A DNA stretch of 64,000 nucleotides from Fulvimarina sp040239565 (GTDB taxonomy: Bacteria; Pseudomonadota; Alphaproteobacteria; Rhizobiales; Rhizobiaceae), in the NCBI RefSeq assembly GCF_040239565.1, contig NZ_JBEHWS010000009.1, forward strand, positions 98,922 to 162,921, read 5' to 3'. The notes below the pieces were generated by a model that saw only the letters and a list, made by a program, of their open reading frames with translations, did not search any database and was not told the origin of the DNA. The translations under genes and the position numbers were made by a program. Positions 25,264 through 33,600 of this stretch are shown one piece after another. The first letter of the stretch is position 1. Each line of letters opens with the position of its first letter.

Positions 25264-25660
25264 ACTCCGCCCGATCCGATTGCCGCCGGGCTTCGATGCC
25301 TTCGATCTCTTCGGAGCCCTCGCGGTATTTTCCGTCGCCGTCATCGCGGGCCTTCTGCTGGCGCTGCTGGTACGCCTTGCCACGGAGCCGAGGCCGTCGC
25401 TTCGGCGAGCAGTCGCCCAAAAGCTGGATGCCGCCAGAAACTTGCAGCCCGGAGAGCGCCTGCTCGCCCAGGCCCAGACACTTGGGCTCATGGAGTCGAC
25501 CTTCACGCGGAAGCGACGAAAGCCCAAGCCGGAGTCGACCGAATTCCTCGAACGTCTGAAAGCGGAAATCTCCGAAGCGGTCTATCGCCGCGAGCCCGGC
25601 CTCGACTGCGACCGCATCGATCGCGACATCCTCGATCTCGCCCGGAAAGCACGAGCCTGA
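25241..25660 (+). CDS. DUF4381-like small membrane protein (cluster 1)
   Basis: 139 residues. LIAELRPIRLPPGFDAFDLF at the N-terminus resembles the DUF4381 opening (an Ile-x-Leu-Pro motif before a single membrane span), followed by one span at about 25-48 (FGALAVFSVAVIAGLLLALL) and a basic cytoplasmic domain of about 90 residues. DUF4381 proteins occur between DUF58 and vWA genes of MoxR clusters and have no known biochemical role. The start overlaps the DUF58 gene by 23 bp; GGAGACGG lies upstream of its ATG. Confidence 0.78.
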   Translation: MDPDLIAELRPIRLPPGFDAFDLFGALAVFSVAVIAGLLLALLVRLATEPRPSLRRAVAQKLDAARNLQPGERLLAQAQTLGLMESTFTRKRRKPKPESTEFLERLKAEISEAVYRREPGLDCDRIDRDILDLARKARA

Positions 25661-25664
25661 TCGC

Positions 25665-26618
25665 ATGTGGAGTTTCGCAAGTCCCCTCGCCTTCCTGCTG
25701 TTGCCGCTACCCTTTCTCGCCATGCGGCTTTTGCCGGGGCGCCGCGCGGTGACCGGCGCGCTTCTCGTACCCGCGACCATCGGCCGGAGCTTTCCGGAAA
25801 ACGTGGGCGACGCGGTGCGGCTTCGGGCTAAACGCGCGATCCCGATCCTACTCTGGCTCGCGCTTGTCACAGCCATCGCCGGTCCACAACGGCTGGAGCC
25901 GGTCGACGCCTTGCCGGCGACAGGCCGCGATCTGATCCTCGCGATCGACCTGTCCGGCAGCATGGAGCGCGAGGACTTCGATCTCGACGGCCGAACCGTG
26001 ACGCGGCTCGATGCGGTCAAGGCCGTGGCCAAGCAGTTCGTCACCAGCAGGGCGGGCGACCGGGTGGGCCTCATCCTCTTCGCCGAATTCGCCTACACCG
26101 CCGCGCCGCTTACCTTCGACGTCGCGGCCGTCTCACGCATCATCGATGAAGCGACGATCGGGATTTCGGGACGCTCGACGGCGATCGCGGGGGGACTCGG
26201 CCTCGCGCTGAAGCGCTTGAAGAAGTCGGATGCGCAGTCGCGCGTCGTCATCCTTCTCTCAGACGGATCCGATACCAGCGGTAACGTGCTGCCACGCGAT
26301 TCGGCCCGGCTCGCCGAGCAACTCGGCGTGACGGTCCACACGATCGCGCTCGGCCCCGAAGACATGGAGACCGCCCCGAAGACGCGCGATGCGGTCGACA
26401 CCGCAACGCTACGCGACATAGCAGAACTCAGCGGCGGCCAGACCTTCAGAGTGCGCAACACCGACGACCTGCGGGCCGTCACGGCAGAGATCGACCGGCT
26501 GGAGGCGAGCGGCTTCGATCAGCCCGCCGCGACCGTTCGGCGCGACTACTGGCCCTATCCGGCAATCCTCGCATTGGCCCTTTCCGTCCTCCTCATCGGC
26601 AGCCGTAGAGCGATCTGA
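25665..26618 (+). CDS. vWA domain membrane protein, BatA-like (cluster 1)
   Basis: 317 residues. An N-terminal aerotolerance-type membrane hairpin (two spans, about 5-22 and 58-75) precedes a von Willebrand A domain at about 88-275 and a C-terminal span (IILALALSVLLIG-like, 292-312). The metal-ion-dependent adhesion site is complete: Asp95, Ser97, Ser99 in AIDLSGSM; the threonine in SGRSTAIAGG; and Asp in LLSDGSDTSG. With the next vWA protein and MoxR it should form a membrane complex acting on an unidentified client. Located 4 bp after the DUF4381 gene; its TGA overlaps the next ATG. Confidence 0.92.
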   Translation: MWSFASPLAFLLLPLPFLAMRLLPGRRAVTGALLVPATIGRSFPENVGDAVRLRAKRAIPILLWLALVTAIAGPQRLEPVDALPATGRDLILAIDLSGSMEREDFDLDGRTVTRLDAVKAVAKQFVTSRAGDRVGLILFAEFAYTAAPLTFDVAAVSRIIDEATIGISGRSTAIAGGLGLALKRLKKSDAQSRVVILLSDGSDTSGNVLPRDSARLAEQLGVTVHTIALGPEDMETAPKTRDAVDTATLRDIAELSGGQTFRVRNTDDLRAVTAEIDRLEASGFDQPAATVRRDYWPYPAILALALSVLLIGSRRAI

Positions 26619-27544
26619 TGGTGGAGCTCGGACCACTCATTCTTCTCAGGCCCTGGTGGCTTCTGGCGCTCGGCGCACTCATAGTTCTCGCCGTGATCGC
26701 CCTTCGCCGCGCCCGAGGGCTGGGCGCGTGGGAGAGCGCCGTCGATCCCGCGCTTCTCTCCGCAATGGAGAAGTACGGGCGTGTGGTGCCTGGAAAGGCG
26801 CGCCGCATCCTGCCGCCGATCGGTACTGCCGCGGCGCTGATCCTAGCCTTGTCAGGTCCTGCGACGCGGATCGCCAATCCGGAAACATTCCGCAATCTCG
26901 ACGGCGTCGTCGTCGCGATCGACTTGTCCCGCTCGATCGTCGAAGGCGGCAATCTCGACGATGCGCAGTTGGCGGCGCAAAGCGTGTTGCAGAACTCCGC
27001 CGGCCGACCGGTCGCCCTTCTGGTCTATGCCGGGGAAGCCTATGTTGCGAGCGCTTTCACGAGCGATGCCCTCGCTCTATCTCCACTGATCGCAGTCCTC
27101 GGCAAAGACATCGTGCCAAACCCCGGTTCACGCACGGATCGAGCCCTGACGCTCGCAGAGCGCGTCTTCAAGGAAGCCAACATCCTGTCCGGTGATGTCG
27201 TCGTCGTGACCGACGGCGATCATCTGACGCCAGATGCGTTCAACACGGCCAGCGATCTGGCGGAGGCCAACATCCATGTCAGTGCATTCCTCGTCGAACC
27301 GAGCGGCGATCACGAGGACATGCCGAAGCCCGATAAGGCGGGGCTGGAACGGTTGACCCAAATGGGCGATGGCGGCCTTGGCGAGGCCATCGCTCCAGCC
27401 ACCCTCGCCCGCTCGATCGGACGACGGGCGGCAAGCGATCTCGCGACCGGCGATGCCGCAGCCTTGTTCTTCCGCGATTACGGCCGCTACCTTCTTTTCT
27501 TGGCGCTACCGTTCGCGCTGCTTCTTTTCAGGAGGGCGACCTGA
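26618..27544 (+). CDS. Second vWA domain membrane protein (cluster 1)
   Basis: 308 residues. Same layout as the preceding gene: two N-terminal spans (about 12-30 and 66-83), a vWA domain from about 97 to 275, and a C-terminal span ending LLLFRRAT. The MIDAS motif is VAIDLSRSIVEGG with Asp102, Ser104 and Ser106; a matching acidic turn is VVVTDGDHLTPDAFN. In the mxaRSACKL methanol-oxidation cluster MxaC and MxaL are two such vWA proteins, so this gene corresponds to one of them. The ATG overlaps the preceding stop (TGATG). Confidence 0.9.
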   Translation: MVELGPLILLRPWWLLALGALIVLAVIALRRARGLGAWESAVDPALLSAMEKYGRVVPGKARRILPPIGTAAALILALSGPATRIANPETFRNLDGVVVAIDLSRSIVEGGNLDDAQLAAQSVLQNSAGRPVALLVYAGEAYVASAFTSDALALSPLIAVLGKDIVPNPGSRTDRALTLAERVFKEANILSGDVVVVTDGDHLTPDAFNTASDLAEANIHVSAFLVEPSGDHEDMPKPDKAGLERLTQMGDGGLGEAIAPATLARSIGRRAASDLATGDAAALFFRDYGRYLLFLALPFALLLFRRAT

Positions 27545-27545
27545 C

Positions 27546-28184
27546 ATGCGCTGGCTTCTGATGGTTTCCTGCTTTCTCGTCTCGGCATTCGCCGCCATCG
27601 CGGCCGGACCACAGGCCTTCGGGAAGATTGCACTCGTCGCAGGGTTTCCCGAGCTTGCCGCCAGTCTCGTCGACGATCCCCAGATCGAAGGTATCGCGAA
27701 GTTCGAGGCCGGCGCCTACGAGGAAGCGGACGATTTCTTCGCCGAAGCCGGAAAGCAAGCCACCTACAACCGCGCGATGTCTCTCGCCGCGCTTGGCGAC
27801 TATGCGCTGAGCGTCGCCTATTTCGACGCCGTCCTTTTTGTCGACCCGGCAGACGAGGATGCACGGTTCAACCGCGATCTCATCGCGCAGCGTGTTCCGG
27901 ACGTCGTCTCCGAATCCAACGAGATCGACGGCGTCGCGGCGACCGTCGAAACCGAAGAATCGAAAGCGCAGGCGACCGAACGCGACATCCTCGAAACGCA
28001 ACCTGTACTCGCTCAGCGCAGCATTCTCGATCCTCGCGTCGAGAGGATAACGGCAGCGACCGAAGGCTGGCTCGAAACCCTGCCCGACGAACCGGCGATC
28101 TATCTGGCCCGGCGTATCCGGGCCGAGAACGAGCGTCGGCAGGATCTTGGCCTCGCAAACCCACCGGAGGACAACGCATGGTAA
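27546..28184 (+). CDS. TPR-containing periplasmic/membrane-anchored protein (cluster 1)
   Basis: 212 residues. An N-terminal signal anchor (residues 3-20, LLMVSCFLVSAFAAIAAG) is followed by tetratricopeptide-like helices at about 50-125 (FEAGAYEEADDFFAEAGKQA, YNRAMSLAALGDYALSVAYF, LFVDPADEDARFNRDLI). The C-terminal half is acidic and then Arg-rich (IYLARRIRAENERRQDLGL). It fits the place of MxaK/BatB-BatC type TPR partners in MoxR clusters. The ATG lies 1 bp after the upstream stop; the TAA overlaps the next gene. Confidence 0.82.
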   Translation: MRWLLMVSCFLVSAFAAIAAGPQAFGKIALVAGFPELAASLVDDPQIEGIAKFEAGAYEEADDFFAEAGKQATYNRAMSLAALGDYALSVAYFDAVLFVDPADEDARFNRDLIAQRVPDVVSESNEIDGVAATVETEESKAQATERDILETQPVLAQRSILDPRVERITAATEGWLETLPDEPAIYLARRIRAENERRQDLGLANPPEDNAW

Positions 28185-29404
28185 TGCCGCGCATCAACCG
28201 CCGCTCTGTCTGTCTCGCCGGACTATCGCTTTTAACACTGCCCATCGAGGCGCTGGCACAAACCGATCCGAGAGTCGCGGAAGGTGACACGCAGCTCCTC
28301 GTCGAGATCGAAGCCGGCACCGAAACCCCTTTCGTGGGCGAAATGATCCTCGTCACGATCACCGGATATTACGACGTCACCATCGCGCTGGAAAAATTCG
28401 AGGGAATCGAACTACCGAACTTCACTTGGATCCAGCTCGGCCGGGATGTGTGGTCGCGCGGGCGGATCGGCGGCCGCGAATTCGTGACGATGGAGCGAAA
28501 GCTCGCGCTCTATCCCCAGAAAGCCGGCATTCAGCGGATCGGCCCCTTCAAGCACAATCTCACGTTGATGGAAGGCAAGTCAGAACGATTCAAGCACCAG
28601 GTCGTATCCAGGCAGATCGATATCGAGATCAAGCCAAAGCCAAGAACGAATGGTGGCTGGTGGTTTCCCGCAAAGGAGGTCGTCATGACCGACGAGTGGG
28701 ACATGGACCCGGCACACATGGCAAACGGTGCGACCGCGACGCGGACGATCAGGATCGTCGCAAATGGTCAGCCTGCCGAGATGCTGCCGAATCCGCCGTT
28801 GATGACCGCCAACTGGCTGATCTCCTTTATCGCACCGGAAAAGCGCACGACCGAGATCACACGCGACGGTCCTATCGGCACGGTCGAATGGACATGGCGG
28901 CTCCGCCCCTCGAATGCAGAACCGGGGGAGATTCCTGCCTTCCGCATTCCCTGGTTCGACACGACAAGCCGGAACATGCGCGAACTCGTGATCGACTCTC
29001 AACGTGTCGCGTTCGCCGCGATCGAGGAGCAGAGAGCAGAGGAAGATCTCGGCCCGGATCTGAAAAAGTTCGCAGTGCCAGCACTGCTCGGCCTTCTCGC
29101 TCCGGTTATCGCGATATTGCCAGGACGCCGGTTCCTGCCGGCCCGTCTCATTGGCTCGCGGATCGCCGGCCTGCTCCCGTCCCGCGACGCAATTGCTCTC
29201 AGGCTTGCACTCTGGCGCGGCGATGTTCGGACTTATCGCAAGCACGCGGCGCGGCTCATCAGTCGATCGGGCAAATCGACAGAGGGTCTGATCGAAGAAC
29301 TCGACCGATCGCTTTACGGTGACAGCCGGGAAGCAAGCAAACGGCCGAACCTTCGGACCATCCATCGAAAGCTCGTCGCCAAATCCGTTCTTCGGTCGCG
29401 ATAG
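28178..29404 (+). CDS. BatD-like protein (cluster 1)
   Basis: 408 residues. An exported protein: residues 1-28 form a signal peptide (RSVCLAGLSLLTLPIEALAQ). The N-terminal part has BatD-type Ig-like strands (VGEMILVTITGYYDVTIALE), and a membrane span lies at about 287-305 (VPALLGLLAPVIAILPGR), followed by a cytoplasmic Arg-rich tail of about 100 residues. BatD proteins are the large periplasmic partner of BatA/BatB vWA proteins. The ATG at 28178 overlaps the preceding gene by 7 bp and is spaced 7 bases from GGAGG; a second ATG at 28184 forms a TAATG overlap. Last gene of cluster 1. Confidence 0.85.
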   Translation: MVMPRINRRSVCLAGLSLLTLPIEALAQTDPRVAEGDTQLLVEIEAGTETPFVGEMILVTITGYYDVTIALEKFEGIELPNFTWIQLGRDVWSRGRIGGREFVTMERKLALYPQKAGIQRIGPFKHNLTLMEGKSERFKHQVVSRQIDIEIKPKPRTNGGWWFPAKEVVMTDEWDMDPAHMANGATATRTIRIVANGQPAEMLPNPPLMTANWLISFIAPEKRTTEITRDGPIGTVEWTWRLRPSNAEPGEIPAFRIPWFDTTSRNMRELVIDSQRVAFAAIEEQRAEEDLGPDLKKFAVPALLGLLAPVIAILPGRRFLPARLIGSRIAGLLPSRDAIALRLALWRGDVRTYRKHAARLISRSGKSTEGLIEELDRSLYGDSREASKRPNLRTIHRKLVAKSVLRSR

Positions 29405-29443
29405 AGCGGTCCGATCGCACGTCGATCGAGACTTGGTTCCTCA

Positions 29444-29480
29444 AACAAAAACAGCCGGGAAGTGCTTCACTTCCCGGCTG
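29444..29480 (-). terminator. Rho-independent terminator of flgE
   Basis: A perfect 13-bp stem (CAGCCGGGAAGTG at 29452-29464, CACTTCCCGGCTG at 29468-29480, loop CTT) is followed on the minus strand by TTTTTGTTT. It lies 23 bp after the flgE stop. The plus-strand side is not U-rich, so it probably serves flgE only. Confidence 0.92.
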
Positions 29481-29502
29481 CGAGGATGAGACTGAAGAAA
29501 GA

Positions 29503-30729
29503 TCAGCGCTTCAGATTGACGAGCAGTTCCAGCATTTCGGAACCGGTCTGGAAGGTCTTCGAGTTCGCGGAATAGGCGCGCTGCGACTCGATCATTGTCG
29601 TCAGCTCCTGTGCCAGATCGACGTTCGACTGCTCAAGCGCACCGGACAGGATAGAGCCAAAGCCATTGTCGCCAGCAAAGCCGATCTGTGCTTCGCCAGA
29701 GCTCTTGGTCGTCGTAAAGACGTTGCCAGACAGGGACTCTAGCTGGTCCGGGCTTTTGAATTTTGCCATCTGAGCGCGATAAATATCCACGGAGTCGCCG
29801 CTATCAAGGACAGCTATGACCGTTCCATCGGAGTTTACTTTAAAACGATCTACCGCAGATGCCGGATTGCCGTTTCTCTGCAGATCGGCGCTATAGGAAG
29901 CATCGTATTCCGTGATATTGCCGAAATTCACCGTCATAACTTCGCCAGCTCGCCCTGGCAAAGTGCCCGTGAAGTCGTATGGCGGGATAGCGGCCGCAGG
30001 TTTGCCGGTTGCCGGATCAAACGCTACGGCCTGGCTTCCAAGGTTGGTTACAGTACCCGCCTCGTCTGTATGGGCAAAATGGAGCGTCCAGTTATTCGCG
30101 CTGTCCTTTCGCACATACATATCGACCGTAGTTCCCGTCCCGACACCATCGTAGACGGTTACGGAGGACTTGAAATTGTAGCTTGTCGAGTCGGTTGCGT
30201 CGAATGCCGTGGCCGGTACAGTCGCATCGAGCGGCATCTGCAGCGTCGGAAGGTTGATGCTGTCCGTGGCTTTCGGCTCCATGATCTTGCCGACAGGCAG
30301 GTTGATCTGCTCAACGCCGCCTGTGTCGAGATTCTGGCCTGTCAAACGATATCCGGCCGAGTTGACGAGGTAGGTTGACTGCGTCTCCGGATCGTAGCGC
30401 TGAACGAAGGCGCCGGCGCGCGTATAGTATTGGCCACCATTCTGATCCTGAACGACAAACATGCCGTTGCCCTGGATCGCAAGGTCGGTCGCCGACGACG
30501 TCGACATCGGCGCACCCTGGGCGCTGACGATTGTCCGCGTCTGGGACGTCACTGAGCCGGACTGATAATCCGTACCGCCGCCATTCAGGACCAATGTCGA
30601 GAATTCCACCTCACTGCGCTTGTACCCGGTGGTAGAGGAGTTCGCGATATTATCCGAGACTGCCGATAGTTTGTTCGACTGGGCATTCATGCCCGAAACG
30701 CTGGTGCGGAAGACGCCGTTGATGCTCAT
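29503..30729 (-). CDS. flgE: Flagellar hook protein FlgE
   Basis: 408 residues. FlgE polymerises into the extracellular hook joining the basal body and filament. The N-terminal axial segment is MSINGVFRTSVSGMNAQSNK and SDNIANSSTTGYKR, and the C-terminal one is LAQELTTMIESQRAYSANSK followed by TFQTGSEMLELLVNLKR; these two helices form the shared inner core. The middle carries the D1/D2 domains (LAIQGNGMFVVQD is a family motif). Some stretches of the middle, such as 29830-29850, are less GC-rich than the neighbours. No other flagellar gene is in the window: cca is upstream and MoxR cluster 1 is on the other strand. Confidence 0.94.
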   Translation of the reverse strand: MSINGVFRTSVSGMNAQSNKLSAVSDNIANSSTTGYKRSEVEFSTLVLNGGGTDYQSGSVTSQTRTIVSAQGAPMSTSSATDLAIQGNGMFVVQDQNGGQYYTRAGAFVQRYDPETQSTYLVNSAGYRLTGQNLDTGGVEQINLPVGKIMEPKATDSINLPTLQMPLDATVPATAFDATDSTSYNFKSSVTVYDGVGTGTTVDMYVRKDSANNWTLHFAHTDEAGTVTNLGSQAVAFDPATGKPAAAIPPYDFTGTLPGRAGEVMTVNFGNITEYDASYSADLQRNGNPASAVDRFKVNSDGTVIAVLDSGDSVDIYRAQMAKFKSPDQLESLSGNVFTTTKSSGEAQIGFAGDNGFGSILSGALEQSNVDLAQELTTMIESQRAYSANSKTFQTGSEMLELLVNLKR

Positions 30730-30818
30730 CGTAAATTGCCCGTTATTGCCATGATGGGTCGTACGGGTACGCTAGCGACCTTCGCTGGTCCGAAGATGGA
30801 CTTAAGGTTTCATTAACC

Positions 30819-32060
30819 TCACGCGTTCTCCGAGGACGCTTTTGAAAGAAGCCTTTCACGCCCCATCACGAAGCCGCCTTCGGCCCACAGTTGCTTCAGC
30901 CGCTGCATCGCTCTGCCGAGAGCAGGGCCGGGTTTGTAGCCTGCCGCAATCATGTCCTCCCCGGACAGTGGGAAGTCGGGAGGCGCAAAATCGGTTGCGA
31001 TCGACAGCTGCGACGAAAGACGAGATGAGGCCTCAAGGTCCTCCTTCTGCCGCGCAAGGGCGAGCGCCAGCTTCAACCGATCCGCGATCGCGGTGGCATC
31101 GCCGAAATAGAGCCGGATGCGCAGCGAGCCGTCGCTTTCCTCGGCGCGCGGGCTTTCCGCATTGGCATAGGCGAGAAGCCGGTCGCGCTCCTTGGTCGAG
31201 AGCCTGAGGCGGCCGGCCAGTTCGTTTATGCCCGCGGCATCTGGCGGTATGATCGCGAGGAGCCTCAGAAGCGGATCGGCAGGCCAGCCAAACTGCTGCT
31301 CGGCGTCGATCAGCGGATGGATATTGTCGATCCCCCAGCGCTCGCTCTCGGGAAGAACGGCCGTCAGAACGCCGGCCTGCCGCATCCAGAGGAGCGCGCG
31401 GCCTGGGTCTGGCGCACCGAGCAGCTTCTTCAGTTCGATCCAGGTCCGCTCGGCGGAAAGCTGCGCGAGCCCCGCCTTCAGTTTCGCCGAGGCGCGGATG
31501 CCGGCTGCATCGGGGCGCCCCCGACCGTACCAGGCGAAGAAGCGGTAGAATCGCAGAATCCGCAGATAGTCTTCGCGAATGCGGTCTTCCGCGTCGCCGA
31601 TAAAGCGCAGAACCTTACCGTCGATATCTGCAAGCCCTCCCACCGGATCAATGATCTCGCCATCGGACTTGGCATAGAGCGCGTTGATCGTGAAATCCCG
31701 CCGTTTCGCGTCGGCCTCCCAGTCGCGGCCGAACTTGACCTCGGCGTGCCGCCCGTCAGTCGCAATGTCCTCTCGGAGCGTCGTCACCTCGAACGGCCGG
31801 CCTCCCGCGACGACCGTGATCGTGCCGTGTTCGATGCCTGTCGGAACCGCTTTGAAACCTGCCTCCTCGACCCGTCGCACCGTTTCGTCGGGCAGGCAGG
31901 TCGTCGCAATATCGATGTCGGAGACTGGCTGGCCCAGAAGCGTGTTGCGCACAGGGCCGCCTACGACCCGCGCCTCCTCATCACCCTCGTTGAGCACCGC
32001 CAACACTGATTGAAGCAGCGGATCGCGGAGCCAGTCATCATCGATCCGGGTGTCGGTCAT
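30819..32060 (-). CDS. cca: CCA tRNA nucleotidyltransferase
   Basis: 413 residues. Adds or repairs the 3'-CCA of tRNAs without a template. The head domain has VVGGPVRNTLLG and the two catalytic aspartates in SDIDIATT, then the neck motif HGTITVVAGGRPFEVTTLR and the RRDFTINALY segment, followed by DPVGGLADIDGKVLRFIGDA and DYLRILRFYRFFAWYG. The C-terminal half is the less conserved body and tail. Its ATG overlaps the Nudix stop (ATGA), so it is translated with the upstream Nudix gene. The tRNA-Glu in this window already encodes its CCA; the enzyme would serve for repair and for tRNAs that do not. Confidence 0.95.
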   Translation of the reverse strand: MTDTRIDDDWLRDPLLQSVLAVLNEGDEEARVVGGPVRNTLLGQPVSDIDIATTCLPDETVRRVEEAGFKAVPTGIEHGTITVVAGGRPFEVTTLREDIATDGRHAEVKFGRDWEADAKRRDFTINALYAKSDGEIIDPVGGLADIDGKVLRFIGDAEDRIREDYLRILRFYRFFAWYGRGRPDAAGIRASAKLKAGLAQLSAERTWIELKKLLGAPDPGRALLWMRQAGVLTAVLPESERWGIDNIHPLIDAEQQFGWPADPLLRLLAIIPPDAAGINELAGRLRLSTKERDRLLAYANAESPRAEESDGSLRIRLYFGDATAIADRLKLALALARQKEDLEASSRLSSQLSIATDFAPPDFPLSGEDMIAAGYKPGPALGRAMQRLKQLWAEGGFVMGRERLLSKASSENA

Positions 32061-32710
32061 GCGTAATATCTTTCGTAAAGTGTTCTCAGAATTCCGGCTG
32101 TCACGCCCCAGATATAGCGGGCGCCATAGGGCATCTCGTAGAAGTGGCGCTCGACGCCACCCCAGACCTTCGATGCCCTGACATGGTTCGCCTCGCTCAT
32201 GAGAAAAGAGAGGGGCGTCTCGAAGATGTCGGCGACCTCTGCCGGATTGGCTTCGAGATCGAAGTGCGGCGCGACGATGCCGACGATGGGAGTGATTCGA
32301 AACCCGGTGGTCGTCAGATAGCGCGGAAGCCGGCCGAGAATTTCGACGCGGTCGGGCGCCAGCGCGATCTCTTCGCGGGCCTCGCGCAACGCGGCGTCTT
32401 CAGGCGAGGAATCGGTTTCGTCCACCGATCCGCCCGGAAAGGCGATCTGGCCGGAATGTTTGCGCAGGGACTGCGTGCGCTGGGTCAGGATGACGCTCGC
32501 ACCCTCTTGGCGATCCACCACAGGGATGAGAACCGCCGCCTCCCGGGCGTCCTTGCTCTCCATCAGCTGGACGATGTCCGGATTGAGGAGGTGATCGCCG
32601 AATTCGCGCTCCGGCGCGGTTTGGCCCGCCCGTGCTTCGAAGCGAAGACGGAGATCTTCAGCCGTAAAGAGCGTCCTTTCGGCAGTCCCGCTCCGAGCCG
32701 TTTCATACAT
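32057..32710 (-). CDS. CoA pyrophosphatase-type Nudix hydrolase (NudL-like)
   Basis: 217 residues. Hydrolyses nucleoside-diphosphate-linked compounds; the block LRKHSGQIAFPGGSVDETDS followed by SPEDAALREAREEIAL is the CoA-pyrophosphatase (NudL/YeaB) variant of the Nudix box, including the UPF0035 motif TQRTQSLRKHSGQIAFPG ahead of it. The catalytic Glu pair is in REAREE. The start was placed at the ATG at 32710 (MYETARSG); it overlaps the end of the DUF1285 gene by 8 bp. It precedes cca with a 4-bp ATGA overlap. These three genes are a conserved rhizobial unit facing a MoxR cluster. Confidence 0.9.
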   Translation of the reverse strand: MYETARSGTAERTLFTAEDLRLRFEARAGQTAPEREFGDHLLNPDIVQLMESKDAREAAVLIPVVDRQEGASVILTQRTQSLRKHSGQIAFPGGSVDETDSSPEDAALREAREEIALAPDRVEILGRLPRYLTTTGFRITPIVGIVAPHFDLEANPAEVADIFETPLSFLMSEANHVRASKVWGGVERHFYEMPYGARYIWGVTAGILRTLYERYYA

Positions 32711-33281
32711 CGGAAAGACCGCCTTTCGGACCCTCGAAGCGAACACCGCCGGACATCAGGAAAATGCCCTTGTCATCCTCCTCCAGCCATTCTGCGATTT
32801 CCATCGCAACAGGGCGCGACAGCTTGGCGCGAAGGCCACCTCGGACCGCGAGATAGGGCGCGAACGCCTCGTCAAGGACGTTCGGAAGCTGAATCGCATG
32901 GTCCGATCCGGCGGTCACGAGGTCGCCCGTATTGGTCCGAAACGTCAGCGCTGGCTCTCCGTCAACGTCGTGCCGCGCGACTTCGACCGCGATGAAATGC
33001 GCGTCGTCGACCGTGATCCGAAGCTTCTCCACCGGCGTGACGAGATAGGTCTCGCCATCGCCTTCCACCTTCAGAACCGAGGCGAAGAGACGCACCAGGG
33101 CTTCCCGCTCGATCGGGGTGCCCTGATAGAACCAGCGCCCGTCGCTGGCGATCCGCATGTCGAGTTCGCCGCAAAATGGCGGGTCCCAGCGGTCGACGGG
33201 CGCACCGCCCGCGGACGCCTTTTCAGCGCGGGCCGCGAGGGCCGTCAGGCCTGATGGCTCGATATCGTTCGTTTCTCTCAT
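32703..33281 (-). CDS. DUF1285 family protein
   Basis: 192 residues. The family motif lies at about 35-60, DRWDPPFCGELDMRIASDGR followed by WFYQGTPIEREALVRLFASV, with VTPVEKLRITVDDAHFIAVE and VTAGSDHAIQL further on. No catalytic residues are known for the family and no function is established. Soluble, no signal peptide. The ATG at 33281 was chosen because the upstream 22 in-frame codons show no conservation. First gene of the DUF1285-Nudix-cca operon and divergent from MoxR cluster 2 with 319 bp between. Confidence 0.86.
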   Translation of the reverse strand: MRETNDIEPSGLTALAARAEKASAGGAPVDRWDPPFCGELDMRIASDGRWFYQGTPIEREALVRLFASVLKVEGDGETYLVTPVEKLRITVDDAHFIAVEVARHDVDGEPALTFRTNTGDLVTAGSDHAIQLPNVLDEAFAPYLAVRGGLRAKLSRPVAMEIAEWLEEDDKGIFLMSGGVRFEGPKGGLSDV

Positions 33282-33600
33282 CGTGACGCCATATAGATGG
33301 GATCGGCCGATTTCGGCACCCTTTGCCTTACGGGCGATTGATGGCACGACCGCGCAAGGTCACAAAAGTGTTGGGTATGGGCGCTTGCCTCAAAAGGGGC
33401 GAACCGCTTTCATAAGTCGAGAATCTCTTTAATCGGTCGGCACGTAGAGAGCCGGCATCCAGGCGCCGGACGGAATACGAAATGCGGTCTTTGGGCGAAC
33501 CGGCGCAGCCATTGAACTAAACGGCGGATCAAGGCGGAGCGAATCGAACGCCTGACACCGCCGATGCCCGAAATTTCGCAGGATGATCGAAGGACCCGAC
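33282..33600. promoter_or_regulatory. Divergent intergenic region between DUF1285 and MoxR cluster 2
   Basis: 319 bp without a gene. It must hold promoters for both the leftward DUF1285-Nudix-cca unit and the rightward MoxR cluster 2, but I could not single out convincing -35/-10 pairs by eye. The bases GAAGGA shortly before 33601 are the ribosome binding site of the MoxR gene. Confidence 0.45.

Noticed and set aside
23306..29404. Methanol oxidation (mxa) cluster
   Set aside because: The MoxR/DUF58/vWA genes resemble mxaRSACKL, but the dehydrogenase genes mxaF, mxaJ, mxaG and mxaI are absent, so methanol oxidation is not claimed.
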